Assembly: GCA_963824985.1 (NCBI GenBank)
Contig: CAWGRQ010000031.1
Location: 1-64,000, forward strand
From: JAFNAG01 sp963824985
Lineage (GTDB): Bacteria > Acidobacteriota > UBA6911
Length of the DNA stretch: 64,000 nucleotides
Reading direction: 5' to 3'
The position numbers and the translations under genes were made by a program. Below are positions 9,332 through 17,563 of the stretch, in pieces. Every line of letters begins with the position of its first letter. Within the stretch, counting starts at the first letter, position 1. The notes below the pieces were generated by a model that was given only the letters and a program-made list of their open reading frames with translations, was not told where the DNA came from and did no database searches.

Positions 9332-9605
9332 CCAAATCAAATGGATGAAGAAGCGAAACGCAAAGACGCGGGGGCACAAAGATCGACACTGAGCAACAGG
9401 CGTGGGCGCAGCGCTTCGCCCTGGCGCATCCCTGGGCGAGCCGCGGGAGAAAGCGCGGGCAGCGGCTACTCAGGAGGATTGCGCTTTCTCCCGCGGCTCG
9501 CCCAAGGATGCGGCCGAAGGCCGCCCATGCCCGCGAACCGAAAGGAATCTCTTTGCGTCCTTGCGTCTTTGCGTTCTGCTGTTCAGCATCGGCCAAACAG
9601 ATGCA
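9320..9605. mobile_element. Small non-coding element inserted in the RAYT gene (nested copy)
   Basis: The left end GTAATTGTGTAGCCAAATCA and the right end GGCCAAACAGATGC match the 156-bp copy at 19510-19665. Both copies share inner CGCAAAGACGC inverted repeats. This copy is about 130 bp longer because a palindromic sequence sits inside it (arms 9426-9456 and 9481-9511). Its insertion truncated the transposase. No clear target duplication is seen here. Confidence 0.6.
9426..9511. repeat. Long near-perfect palindrome nested in the small element
   Basis: The arms at 9426-9456 and 9481-9511 are complementary over 31 bp with one mismatch; the inner part reads GGGCGAGCCGCGGGAGAAAG. The 24-nt loop is GC-rich. 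The sister element at 19510 lacks this stretch, so it is a secondary insertion or a deletion-prone hairpin. Confidence 0.75.
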
Positions 9606-9613
9606 ATTAGGGC

Positions 9614-9692
9614 AAAAGGGGGGACATCCCTGATTTCTCAGTAACATCTTGCCAGGGTTTAAGTTATCCAATAATTCGGAATGTCCCCTTTT
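9614..9692. repeat. REP doublet downstream of the RAYT remnant
   Basis: The left arm GGGGACATCCCTGATT is partly diverged. The right arm ATAATTCGGAATGTCCCC matches the other copies exactly. It is the right-hand partner of the doublet at 9023-9108. Confidence 0.7.
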
Positions 9693-9701
9693 GGTGCTGA
9701 G

Positions 9702-10445
9702 TCAGTTTCTGAAGAGGCTGACTTTGCCGGAGATTGTCGACAGGTGGAAGCTGGTTCCACCCAGCCCGACCTGCCCTTTTGCGGAGCGGCCCGGCCCGTA
9801 TTTCTTTTCCTCGATCTGGATCGGGAAGTCGGTGTCGAGAGCACCACTCAGGGTCGACATGTCGATGTTCAGATTTGAATTTCCCGGCGCCCTGACATCG
9901 ACATTGCCGCTGACGGAGGAGAACTTCATTTCGCCGGAACCGGCGAAGTTGACTATCTGCACCTCCACATCACCGCTCACGGAGGAAGCATTCATCACGC
10001 CGGTGACCGCGGACAGGATTACGTTGCCGGAAACGCTCTTCGCCTTCAGGGTGCCGCGCACCCCCGCGACATTGACGTTGCCGCTGACCGAGGTCAGGCG
10101 TTCGAAGCTGTAATCCATGCCGGCGGGTACCTGGACCATAAAGTCCACGCTGGCGTTGCAGTTGCAGTCTTCCGGATACTGAACGCGCAGCTCAATCTTG
10201 TTGCCGCCGCTCAGATCTTCCACCTTCACCTTGTCGAGATCTCGACCTGTTCTGACGGCGTCAACGATAATGCGGGTGCCCCCATATCCGGTCACCTTGA
10301 TGTCACCGGAGATGTTCTGGATCATGATCTGCCCGCCGGCGCCGAGTGCATATTCCCTGTGCAGGTCCTGCGCCACGACGGATGCTCCGGAGATCAGGAC
10401 CGCGACCGCCACCATCCATACGAATGCCAAAATACTTCTTTTCAT
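9702..10445 (-). CDS. Exported DUF4097-type beta-repeat protein
   Basis: Secreted protein of the DUF4097 (putative adhesin) family; its biochemical role is not known. A signal peptide spans residues 1-26 (cleavage near VVAQ). The mature part consists of short repeated turns: SVSGNVNVAG, SVSGNVILSA, SVSGDVEVQ, SVSGNVDVRA, TLSGALDT and TISGKVSLF. This is the right-handed beta-helix or blade pattern of the family. One Cys pair (DCNCN) is present. The ATG at 10445 has AAAGGAG 7 nt upstream. It appears monocistronic, ending just before the REP doublet. In other bacteria such proteins often sit beside anti-sigma or PspC genes; that is not the case here. Confidence 0.8.
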   Translation of the reverse strand: MKRSILAFVWMVAVAVLISGASVVAQDLHREYALGAGGQIMIQNISGDIKVTGYGGTRIIVDAVRTGRDLDKVKVEDLSGGNKIELRVQYPEDCNCNASVDFMVQVPAGMDYSFERLTSVSGNVNVAGVRGTLKAKSVSGNVILSAVTGVMNASSVSGDVEVQIVNFAGSGEMKFSSVSGNVDVRAPGNSNLNIDMSTLSGALDTDFPIQIEEKKYGPGRSAKGQVGLGGTSFHLSTISGKVSLFRN

Positions 10446-10830
10446 TGCATGCTCCTTTCAGCCTTTTTCTGCGCTTACGATTTCGATGGGTTAGTGTCAC
10501 TCGATTCCAAAGGGTTTCAAAATTCCGGAAAATTTGCCGGCAGGATGTCGGCTGCCAGTTGCCGTGCCTTTGCGCTGCCGCCCGATGCAGGCTCCATTGG
10601 GCAGGAGGAAGGGTCTCATCAATTTCTTGATGGGCCCGCTATCAAATGACGATATTACAGGTGATTATCGGCAATGGTGCCGAGCTGATCAGGACCGAAT
10701 CCCATGGGAATGCTCATGGTGCGCCGGGTGCCAGGCCGGATGAAGGAATCATGCAGCACGCCACGTTCGGAATCGCAGACGGCCTGCCGGCGCAATCGGT
10801 CCCTCAGGGCGACCAACACAGATTATCGTG
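10446..10830. other. Intergenic region between divergent genes, no gene seen
   Basis: The 385 bp between the DUF4097 gene and the J-domain gene must contain both promoters. I see no convincing -35/-10 pair, RNA gene or repeat. A short near-palindrome, TCAATTTCTTGA, occurs at 10618-10629. Confidence 0.4.
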
Positions 10831-11511
10831 ATGAAAAACCGACGTAATTACTACCGGATCCTGCAGGTGCAACCTGACGCGCCTTTGGAGATCATTCGCG
10901 CGAGCTACCACGCTCTGATGCGGGTACTGCAACAGCATCCGGATCTCGGCGGATCTTCGGAGAACGCGGCAGTTCTAAACGAAGCCTACGAGACCCTCAG
11001 CAATCCGGATCGCCGCGCCGCGTATGACCGGAAACTCAATATCCGAAACTTCAAACGGGCCCATGCAGCCGATCGTCGTCCGGCAGTGCCGGCATTGTGC
11101 CCGGTCTGCAGGAAGCCGCTGGCAAGGAAGCCTCTCCCCGGAGAACGCTGTGCGACCTGCCGCGGAGTTCTGCAATCGAAATATCCGGCAGATTTCGAGA
11201 AAGCCGAATCGCGCTCCATTGCGCGCATCAAGAAAGAGTGCTCAATTCTCTATTACGCCACCTGGCCGGGCAAGCCCCGGCAGGCCACGATGCTGGATTT
11301 TTCCCCCAGTGGTACGCGCTTCCTGTGTGCCGAACAGCTTGACCTCAGGACCACACTCAAGATTAGCTGTGAGTTTTTTGAGGCATCGGCCACGGTGACA
11401 AACTTGAGGGAGGAGCAGCGGGAGGGGGGGAAACTCTACTCAGTCGGCGTCTCGTTTATAGCCATCAGGTTTTCAGATTTCAAAGGCACTTTTCTGTCCA
11501 CTTCCGCCTGA
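10831..11511 (+). CDS. J-domain / zinc-ribbon / PilZ-like fusion protein
   Basis: Cytoplasmic three-part protein of 226 residues. Residues 5-70 are a DnaJ domain with the diagnostic HPD at 36-38, which stimulates DnaK/Hsp70 ATPase. Residues 90-110 hold CPVC and CATC, a four-Cys zinc ribbon. The C-terminal 100 residues look like a PilZ domain: RSIAR at 128-132 fits RxxxR, and DFSPSG at 156-161 fits D/NxSxxG, with the usual spacing of about 24 residues. PilZ domains with both motifs bind cyclic di-GMP. The J and zinc parts are seen clearly; the PilZ call is a motif match and is less certain. The ATG at 10831 is preferred to the GTG at 10828; the ribosome site is weak. The gene is convergent with the HD-domain gene. 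Confidence 0.78.
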   Translation: MKNRRNYYRILQVQPDAPLEIIRASYHALMRVLQQHPDLGGSSENAAVLNEAYETLSNPDRRAAYDRKLNIRNFKRAHAADRRPAVPALCPVCRKPLARKPLPGERCATCRGVLQSKYPADFEKAESRSIARIKKECSILYYATWPGKPRQATMLDFSPSGTRFLCAEQLDLRTTLKISCEFFEASATVTNLREEQREGGKLYSVGVSFIAIRFSDFKGTFLSTSA

Positions 11512-11542
11512 CGCAACCCTACCGTGGGGAAACCACCACCGG

Positions 11543-12124
11543 TCAGGAGCGATCCGTTCGCAGTCGCTGCTGCAGCATATGCTCCCGGTCCGCGACCAGA
11601 TCCGACAGTTCAAGAAACATGTTTTCATTGATCGCTTTTGCATACGGAAGTATGAATCCTCTGGTTTCCATAAGATATTTCCTGACGAAAGCCTCGTCGT
11701 GAACGAATCCCAGGGAAAAGATATTGCTGATGCGATCGGCCAGTTTCAGAATCCTGGCTCTACGGCTGCCCGACTCCATGATGCGGGTCAGAAAAACCGC
11801 CTTTGGCTCCCTCACTCCGTTCACCAATTGTTGGGTCACTTCCATGACCAGTTCGTAAACTGCGGGCCCGTCATCATCAATGCATATAATTTCCTCCTTG
11901 CTGACTCCGGGCAGGCCCAGAGCATCCTCGAACAGATCGTGAATTACAGATGCTTTCAGAAGCACAGGGTCAATCAGCTTGTAATCCAGGAGGATCCCCA
12001 GAGTTCCGATCTGGTGCCGGAACATGTTGCTGCCCGCGCGACGGCGGACGCCGATCAGAGCCATCGCCCTGAATATGTATGGGGCCAGAGTAATGCGGCC
12101 CAGGTATTCCTCCAGGTCATCCAT
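11543..12124 (-). CDS. RelA/SpoT-type HD hydrolase, stand-alone (small alarmone hydrolase-like)
   Basis: Single-domain HD phosphohydrolase of 193 residues. The metal and catalytic residues follow the order of the (p)ppGpp hydrolase domain of RSH enzymes: H37 (FRHQIG), H62-D63 with E66-D67 (IHDLFED), and D130 in ILKLADRISNI, which mirrors KLADRxxNM of SpoT/Rel. No synthetase, TGS or ACT domain follows, so it resembles small alarmone hydrolases or Mesh1-like proteins. The ATG at 12124 is chosen because AGAGGAA lies just upstream and the domain begins at once; in-frame sequence further upstream is low-complexity and unlike the family. Hydrolysis of ppGpp is an inference; NADPH or another nucleotide is possible. 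Confidence 0.72.
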   Translation of the reverse strand: MDDLEEYLGRITLAPYIFRAMALIGVRRRAGSNMFRHQIGTLGILLDYKLIDPVLLKASVIHDLFEDALGLPGVSKEEIICIDDDGPAVYELVMEVTQQLVNGVREPKAVFLTRIMESGSRRARILKLADRISNIFSLGFVHDEAFVRKYLMETRGFILPYAKAINENMFLELSDLVADREHMLQQRLRTDRS

Positions 12125-12487
12125 GCGTATTCCTCTTTCACCTGACGCGCTGATCTGTCCAGCGCCGGAACTTTCGCCGAAGGCGCCTCCTGCGACCTTC
12201 AGAACATTTCCATTTGTATCGCGAGTCCGCCCCCGGGAGCAAGCGGGATTCTCGATCTCCTGTACGCGCACCAGGATTGGATCAGATGCCATCTCGTCCG
12301 GCGTGAACCGCGGTTGATCCGGAAGAGGCATGATCCGCCGGCATCCTCGGCAGGGCGCTCGAATTCCGCCGCAGCCGGGCCGGGCACACCTATCTTCAGG
12401 CTCCAGCACGGCCCTCGGGGCCCGGCCCGAAGCCAATGTTTGCAGAGAGCTCTGGACCACCGTGATACGGCTCCGGGTTGCGCCGTT
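12125..12487. other. Intergenic region, no gene seen
   Basis: These 363 bp lie between the HD gene and the EttA stop. They are GC-rich and open in several frames on both strands, but nothing resembles a known protein, RNA or repeat family. Confidence 0.4.
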
Positions 12488-14173
12488 TCATTCTCTGACC
12501 AGCGGCTTGTACCTGATGCGGTGGGGCTGGTCGGCAAGCGCCCCCAGGCGCCGCTTGCGGTCAGCTTCGTAGTCCTGGTAGTTTCCCTCGAACCAGACCG
12601 CCTTTGAATCACCCTCAAAGGCCAGAATGTGGGTCGCAATCCGGTCCAGAAACCAGCGGTCGTGGCTGATGACTACAGCACAACCTGCGAATGAGAGCAG
12701 GGCATCTTCGAGCGAGCGAAGCGTGTCGACATCCAGGTCGTTGGTCGGCTCATCGAGCAGGAGCAGATTACCGCCGCTCTTGAGTACTTTTGCCAGGTGG
12801 ACCCGGTTGCGTTCGCCCCCGGACAGATCCTTCACGCGTTTCTGCTGGTCGGATCCCTTGAAATTGAAGGCGGCAGCGTAAGACCGGGCCGGGACTTCGC
12901 GCTTGCCGAGCACAACCACATCCCGGCCGTCGCTGATCTCTTCCCAGACCTGCCGCTCGCCATTGAGTGTGGCGCGGCTTTGATCCTCATGGGCAACCTG
13001 CACGGTTTCCCCGATCCTCAATGTCCCGCCGTCCGGTTGTTCTTCCCCGATGATCATGCGGAAAAGGGTCGTTTTACCTGCGCCATTGGCGCCGATCACA
13101 CCGACAATGCCGCCGCGCGGCAGCATGAACGACAGATCATCGATGAGCAGCCGGTCGCCGAATCCCTTGCGCAGGTTCCTGGCCTCGACCACCAGATCCC
13201 CGAGCCGCGGCCCCGGGGGAATGTGCAAATCGGTGGCCTGGACGCGCTTCTCCGCTTCCATTTCCGCGGCCAGCAACTGCTCATAAGCCGTAAGGCGCGC
13301 TTTCCCCTTGGACTGGCGCGCCCGCGGCGACATGCGCACCCACTCGAGTTCGTGCTGGAGGGTGCGTCGCCGTGCGGATTCCTGTTTCTCCTCCAGCTGG
13401 AGGCGAGCCTGCTTCTGTTCGAGCCAGGAAGTATAATTCCCCTCCCACGGTATGCCCTCTCCGCGATCCAGTTCGAGAATCCAGCCGGCGACATTGTCCA
13501 GGAAATAGCGGTCGTGCGTGATTGCGACCACGGTCCCGGGATAGTCCTTGAGGAATCGCTCCAGCCAGGCGACCGACTCGGCATCCAGATGATTCGTGGG
13601 TTCGTCCAACAACAGCAAGTCGGGCCGCTCCAGGAGCAGGCGGCACAAGGCGACGCGCCGGCGCTCGCCGCCGGAAAGCCTGGTCACATCGGCATCACCG
13701 GGGGGGAGACGCAGGGCGTCCATCGCAATCTCCAGTGTCCGGTCGAGTTCCCAGGCGTTGCAGGCTTCGATCGCATCCTGAACCCGAGCCTGCTCCAAAA
13801 GAAGCTTGTCCATTTCCTCAGGGGAGAGGTCCTCGGCGAATCGGGCATTGATGTCATCGAACGATTGGAGCAGCTCCTTCGTTGCGCGCACCCCTTCCTC
13901 GACGTTGCCGAGAACGTCCTTCGATGGGTCAAGCTGGGGTTCCTGCGGCAGCAACCCGACTTTCACCCCCTCCGCCGGCCATGCCTCTCCCTGGAACTCA
14001 GAAACCACGCCGGCCATAATCTTGAGCAGGGTGCTTTTGCCCGCGCCGTTAGGGCCGAGCAGGCCGATCTTGGCGCCCGGGAAAAATGACAGCCAGATTC
14101 CCTTCAGAACTTCTCGATTGGGGGGATAGACCTTGCGCAGATCCTTCATCACATAGATGTACTGGTATGACAC
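12488..14173 (-). CDS. ettA: Energy-dependent translational throttle protein EttA (ABC-F)
   Basis: Soluble ABC-F ATPase that binds the ribosomal E site and gates entry into elongation according to ATP/ADP. Two nucleotide-binding domains are present: Walker A GPNGAGKST and GANGAGKTT, signatures LSGGERRRV and LSGGERNRV, and Walker B LLLDEPTNHLD and LLLDEPTNDLD. The start is the GTG at 14173 (SYQYIYVM follows) with AAGGAG 6 nt upstream. This aligns with the E. coli start MAQYIYTM; the frame is open further upstream to 14305 but that stretch is not family-like. The 561 residues agree with EttA (about 555). There is no transmembrane segment. Confidence 0.93.
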   Translation of the reverse strand: MSYQYIYVMKDLRKVYPPNREVLKGIWLSFFPGAKIGLLGPNGAGKSTLLKIMAGVVSEFQGEAWPAEGVKVGLLPQEPQLDPSKDVLGNVEEGVRATKELLQSFDDINARFAEDLSPEEMDKLLLEQARVQDAIEACNAWELDRTLEIAMDALRLPPGDADVTRLSGGERRRVALCRLLLERPDLLLLDEPTNHLDAESVAWLERFLKDYPGTVVAITHDRYFLDNVAGWILELDRGEGIPWEGNYTSWLEQKQARLQLEEKQESARRRTLQHELEWVRMSPRARQSKGKARLTAYEQLLAAEMEAEKRVQATDLHIPPGPRLGDLVVEARNLRKGFGDRLLIDDLSFMLPRGGIVGVIGANGAGKTTLFRMIIGEEQPDGGTLRIGETVQVAHEDQSRATLNGERQVWEEISDGRDVVVLGKREVPARSYAAAFNFKGSDQQKRVKDLSGGERNRVHLAKVLKSGGNLLLLDEPTNDLDVDTLRSLEDALLSFAGCAVVISHDRWFLDRIATHILAFEGDSKAVWFEGNYQDYEADRKRRLGALADQPHRIRYKPLVRE

Positions 14174-14352
14174 GCACGACTCCTTGTAAAACGGGTTTTC
14201 CAGAAAGGGGAACTTATAGCGATTTTCACCTCCCTGCGCAAGAACAGAACCGGGCCGGCCGCCGGGGGCGGCAGTCGATCTTGCGGGTGCCGCGCCGGCT
14301 CGCACTCAATCCGGCGCAATTTGCAGATCGAAATAACCGGAAAAGGTGTACG

Positions 14353-14898
14353 ATGCAGAAGCTGCTTCTACAGGAGCGCGCGTCAGGGCGGGCCCCGATC
14401 GCCAGAGAGGAGATCGCTTTGAAAGTTGCTCGCTGGTTGTTGATCGTTCTGCCGGTCCTGCTCTCGGGATCGATTCTGATCCTGGTCCTGGTTTTCAGGG
14501 AGCGGATCGCCGTTCGCTCCATTCCCCAGGCCGCCATCAAACAGGCACCCTATTTTCAGAAACGAGATCCGAAGGACCTGATCCTGCGCAACTTCCTGAA
14601 ATATCCGGACCGGTACGTCCTGATCACCGAAGAATCGTGGCGGCTCGACCCGGCTACCCACATCGCGACCCACTCGGTGACTCTGAAGAACAATGCCACC
14701 GTTGCCTACACCGGAATCGAGCTTAGCTTCCGCTACGAATCCGCCGGCGGCGCCGTATTACACACGCAGACCGTGCCGATAAACGATCCCATTCCCGCAT
14801 CATCGACACGGGTGCTGAAAGACATCCGGGTGCGCGAGGTTCCGGCCGCCACCAAGAGTGTCACCACTACCGTGGCAAAGGCCGTGGTCGTTCAATGA
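14353..14898 (+). CDS. Single-pass membrane protein, unknown function
   Basis: This 181-residue protein has a short basic N-terminus, one strong transmembrane helix at about residues 27-50 (WLLIVLPVLLSGSILILVLV), and an extracytoplasmic domain. The part from residue 95 (THIATHSVTLKNNATVAYTG, then a beta-rich stretch) resembles the FxLYD-type fold: alternating strands describing a modified or secondary form of a peptide chain. That resemblance is weak. The ATG at 14353 follows AAGGTG. It is transcribed divergently from ettA and ends 72 bp before the aldo/keto reductase gene on the same strand. Confidence 0.65.
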   Translation: MQKLLLQERASGRAPIAREEIALKVARWLLIVLPVLLSGSILILVLVFRERIAVRSIPQAAIKQAPYFQKRDPKDLILRNFLKYPDRYVLITEESWRLDPATHIATHSVTLKNNATVAYTGIELSFRYESAGGAVLHTQTVPINDPIPASSTRVLKDIRVREVPAATKSVTTTVAKAVVVQ

Positions 14899-14970
14899 AG
14901 GGGATGATCCCTGAACTGAATCGTCCGAACCTCCGAATCGATGTATGGCGTCCCTTTTGAAGGAGAGCCC

Positions 14971-15963
14971 ATGGAAAATGCTGTCCTGAAAACTGGTGCC
15001 GGCAGAAAAATGCCGCTCCGGCCTCTGGGCCGCACCGGCATCGAGATTACGCCGATCGGATTGGGGACCTGGCAGTTCTCCGAAGGGAAAGGGGGCGCAA
15101 TGGGCTCCTGGTCGACTGTGCCCCCGGACGAGATGGACGCCATCGTCAAAGCGGCGCTCGAAGGGGGCATTCAGTGGTTCGACACCGCCGAGATCTATGG
15201 CTTCGGGCGTTCGGAAAGGGGCTTGGCGGGGGCGCTGGTGCGGGCCGGCGCGGCAAGGGGTCAGGTGGTCATCGCCACGAAGTGGAATCCGCTTCTGCGT
15301 ACGGCAAACTCCATCAGAACCACGATTAATAAACGCCTCGAATGCCTCAGCCCCTTCGGCGTGGACCTGCACCAGGTCCACTTCCCGCTCTCTTTGGCAA
15401 CGGTGGAAGCCGAGATGGAGGCCATGGCCGACCTGATCGAGCAAGGCCGCATCCGGTCCGCCGGGGTAAGCAACTATTCAGCAGAACAGATGCGCCGCGC
15501 CCATGCCGTCTTGGGCAGACGTGGATACTGTCTGGCCTCAAACCAGGTCAAATACAGCATTTTTGACCGCAGGATTGAAACCAACGGTATCCTTGACACA
15601 GCACGTGAACTCGGAATCACGATAATCGCGTATTCTCCGCTGGAAATGGGATTGCTGTCGGGTAAATTTCACAAGAATCCGACGCTGGTGCGGAAACTGC
15701 CTGTGGTGCGCCGCCTGCGCCTGCGCGGGCTCCTGGTGCGCAGCCGTCCGCTGGTCGAGGCTTTGGAGCGCATCGGGAGCGCGCACGGCGCGTCAGCTTC
15801 GCAGGTGGCGCTGAACATCCTGGTAAACCTGCATGGCACGGCAGTCGTTACGATCCCGGGGGCCAGCAAGGTGCGCCATGCAATTGAGAGCGCGGGCGCC
15901 ATGGACTTTGAGCTGTCAGCCGCGGAGATGGCCGGGATCGACCGGCTCTCCCGTCGGGTTTAA
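14971..15963 (+). CDS. Aldo/keto reductase
   Basis: NADPH-dependent carbonyl reductase of the AKR superfamily with a (beta/alpha)8 barrel. The catalytic tetrad is visible as Asp and Tyr in FDTAEIYGFG, Lys in IATKWNP, and His in VDLHQVHFP. The cofactor phosphate region IPGASKVRHAIE is near the C-terminus. The ATG at 14971 (MENAVLKTG) is preferred because AAGGAG ends 5 nt upstream, whereas an in-frame ATG at 14941 has none. The product is 330 residues. The sequence is of the general AKR type close to plant/cyanobacterial AKR homologues. The physiological substrate is unknown. Confidence 0.88.
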   Translation: MENAVLKTGAGRKMPLRPLGRTGIEITPIGLGTWQFSEGKGGAMGSWSTVPPDEMDAIVKAALEGGIQWFDTAEIYGFGRSERGLAGALVRAGAARGQVVIATKWNPLLRTANSIRTTINKRLECLSPFGVDLHQVHFPLSLATVEAEMEAMADLIEQGRIRSAGVSNYSAEQMRRAHAVLGRRGYCLASNQVKYSIFDRRIETNGILDTARELGITIIAYSPLEMGLLSGKFHKNPTLVRKLPVVRRLRLRGLLVRSRPLVEALERIGSAHGASASQVALNILVNLHGTAVVTIPGASKVRHAIESAGAMDFELSAAEMAGIDRLSRRV

Positions 15964-15968
15964 CTGGC

Positions 15969-16223
15969 ATCTGTCGCGAAACTCCATTTTCGCCGCGCGC
16001 ACCCCGCCCCGGGCGCCGGACAATAGCCGGGGGCGCAAGCCCCCGGTAGGATGTGGCATATTGTCGAGCCCCGGGGCGAAAGGTCTTTATCCGCAACCAT
16101 TTTCTATCGCCCCTTAGGAGGGCGTCGCGTTCATTTCCGCCCAACCCCGGGCTCGCGCTCGGGGCCAGTATCCTACCGCCCATCCAGGGCGCGCCTGTCG
16201 GCCGAACGAGTTTCGCGACAGAT
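15969..16223. mobile_element. 255-bp element with perfect 16-bp terminal inverted repeats
   Basis: ATCTGTCGCGAAACTC at 15969-15984 is the exact complement of 16208-16223. Inside is a strong hairpin, GCCGGGGGCGCAAGCCCCCGG at its core (around 16027-16047, 21 nt in total), and no coding sequence. It fits a non-autonomous MITE-like element. A perfect target duplication is not evident; ACTGGC and ACTGCC lie on the two sides. Confidence 0.65.
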
Positions 16224-16333
16224 ACTGCCTGCGTTTATCTGATGGTATTTGCACCGCGATATTGAATTTCGGTTCGCGGGCCGCTACAGTCATTCTCCAG
16301 CACTGCAGCGTTACCGAACCGAGGAGATATGAT

Positions 16334-16903
16334 ATGACGTATTCGATCTATGCGGAGTCCCGATCACTGGAAGAGGCTTTTTTCCGAAAGCGCGACGCGG
16401 AACTGGTTGCCGAAATGCGCCGCCGGGAGCAGGTGGAATCGCGTAAGAAGGCTCTCAGCGAAGTCTCGGGCATTACGGATGATCAGGTGCTGGATCAGTT
16501 AGTGGCACACGATGTACACGCCGAGTCATTGGCAGCCTTTTCGCTTGTCCCCCTCATCGAAATGGCCTGGTCGGACGGTCAAATTCAACCCGCGGAGCAC
16601 AAAATATTGCTGCACGCAATCGAGGAGGCCGGCATCCCGAAGGAAGGCGTCGCCTATCGCCTGATGGAACAATGGCTGACGCGGCGCCCTGAACCGAAAC
16701 TGATGACCCTCTGGCAAAGCTACACCCGGGCCTTGATGCGAGCACTGCCTCCGGAAACCGGAACGCGCATCAAGGAAACCGTGCTCAAACATGCACGTAC
16801 CATAGCGGAAGCGGCCGGCGGATTCCTTGGTTTTGGCAGCATATCCGGTCCGGAAGAGAAGCTCCTGAAATCGCTGGAAGACGCGTTTTCAACCCCCAAA
16901 TAA
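16334..16903 (+). CDS. TerB-like (tellurite resistance B-type) domain protein
   Basis: Cytoplasmic 189-residue protein. Residues 60-150 (AFSLVPLIEMAWSDGQIQ, then AEHKILLHAIEEAGI) carry the acidic helix pattern of the TerB/DjlA-N fold, in which D and E side chains of the first helix pair form a putative metal site (AWSDGQIQPAEHKIL). The N-terminal 55 residues are charged and probably helical. The ATG at 16334 is placed by GAGGAG about 8 nt upstream. It is not accompanied by other ter genes, so a role in tellurite resistance should not be assumed. Its function is not known. Confidence 0.66.
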   Translation: MTYSIYAESRSLEEAFFRKRDAELVAEMRRREQVESRKKALSEVSGITDDQVLDQLVAHDVHAESLAAFSLVPLIEMAWSDGQIQPAEHKILLHAIEEAGIPKEGVAYRLMEQWLTRRPEPKLMTLWQSYTRALMRALPPETGTRIKETVLKHARTIAEAAGGFLGFGSISGPEEKLLKSLEDAFSTPK

Positions 16904-16996
16904 TCAACGGGTCTTGCCGAATCTCCGGATGAGAGACCAATTGCAGTCCCGGGGCTCCCCTCGCGGGTGCGTTCGTCCCGCCGCGCCGGCCAGGGA

Positions 16997-17563
16997 TTAC
17001 ATGCTGTGATCGATGACGATTTTGATGCCTATGGCGATAAGGATCAGTCCGCCGATCACCTCAACCCGCTTGCCCCACAGGGCTCCGATGCGTCGTCCAA
17101 CCAGCATTCCTGCCGTTGTCAGGCAGGCCGCCACAATGCCGATAACGAGGGCTGGGACCAGAATCGCCAGCCCCAGGACCGCGAGGAACAACCCAACGGC
17201 CAGGGCGTCGATGCTGGTGGCGATCGAAAGGAGCACCAGGTCCCAGCCCCTGGTGGGATCCGAGGAGGAACGCCGCTGTTCCGCGCCGCGCATAGCGCCG
17301 AGGATCATCCTCCCCCCCACAAACCCGAGCAGGCCAAATGCAATCCAGTGATCGAAGGCTTCTATATGTTCGCGCAGAGCGTTGCCGGCAAGCCATCCCA
17401 TGATCGGCATCAAAGCCTGGAAGAGTCCGAAATGGAAGGCCATGCGAAACACATGCCGGCGCGTCAGCAAACCGAGCGAAAGTCCTGTGACCACGGCTAC
17501 GGCGAAAGCATCCATGGCCAGGGCGACGGCCATAGCGAAAAGGCTTATCCATCCCAGGCTCAT
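16997..17563 (-). CDS. mntP: Manganese efflux pump MntP
   Basis: Inner-membrane Mn(II) exporter of the MntP (YebN) family, 188 residues with six predicted helices arranged as two three-helix repeats. The acidic transport residues are visible in each half: AMDAFAVAVVTGL near the N-terminus and TSIDALAVGLFL in the middle. A charged cytoplasmic loop (RGAEQRRSSSDPTRG) separates the halves. I looked for the yybP-ykoY manganese riboswitch that often precedes mntP; nothing in the 430 bp upstream could be recognised as one. The gene converges with the TerB-like gene. Confidence 0.92.
   Translation of the reverse strand: MSLGWISLFAMAVALAMDAFAVAVVTGLSLGLLTRRHVFRMAFHFGLFQALMPIMGWLAGNALREHIEAFDHWIAFGLLGFVGGRMILGAMRGAEQRRSSSDPTRGWDLVLLSIATSIDALAVGLFLAVLGLAILVPALVIGIVAACLTTAGMLVGRRIGALWGKRVEVIGGLILIAIGIKIVIDHSM

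Noticed and set aside
9054..9671. A 205-codon minus-strand frame across the RAYT/REP region
   Set aside because: It reads through REP arms and the inserted element; the encoded sequence is repeat translation only.
12797..14089. A 430-codon open frame opposite ettA
   Set aside because: Antisense shadow of a strongly conserved ABC-F gene; no ribosome site and no recognisable domain.
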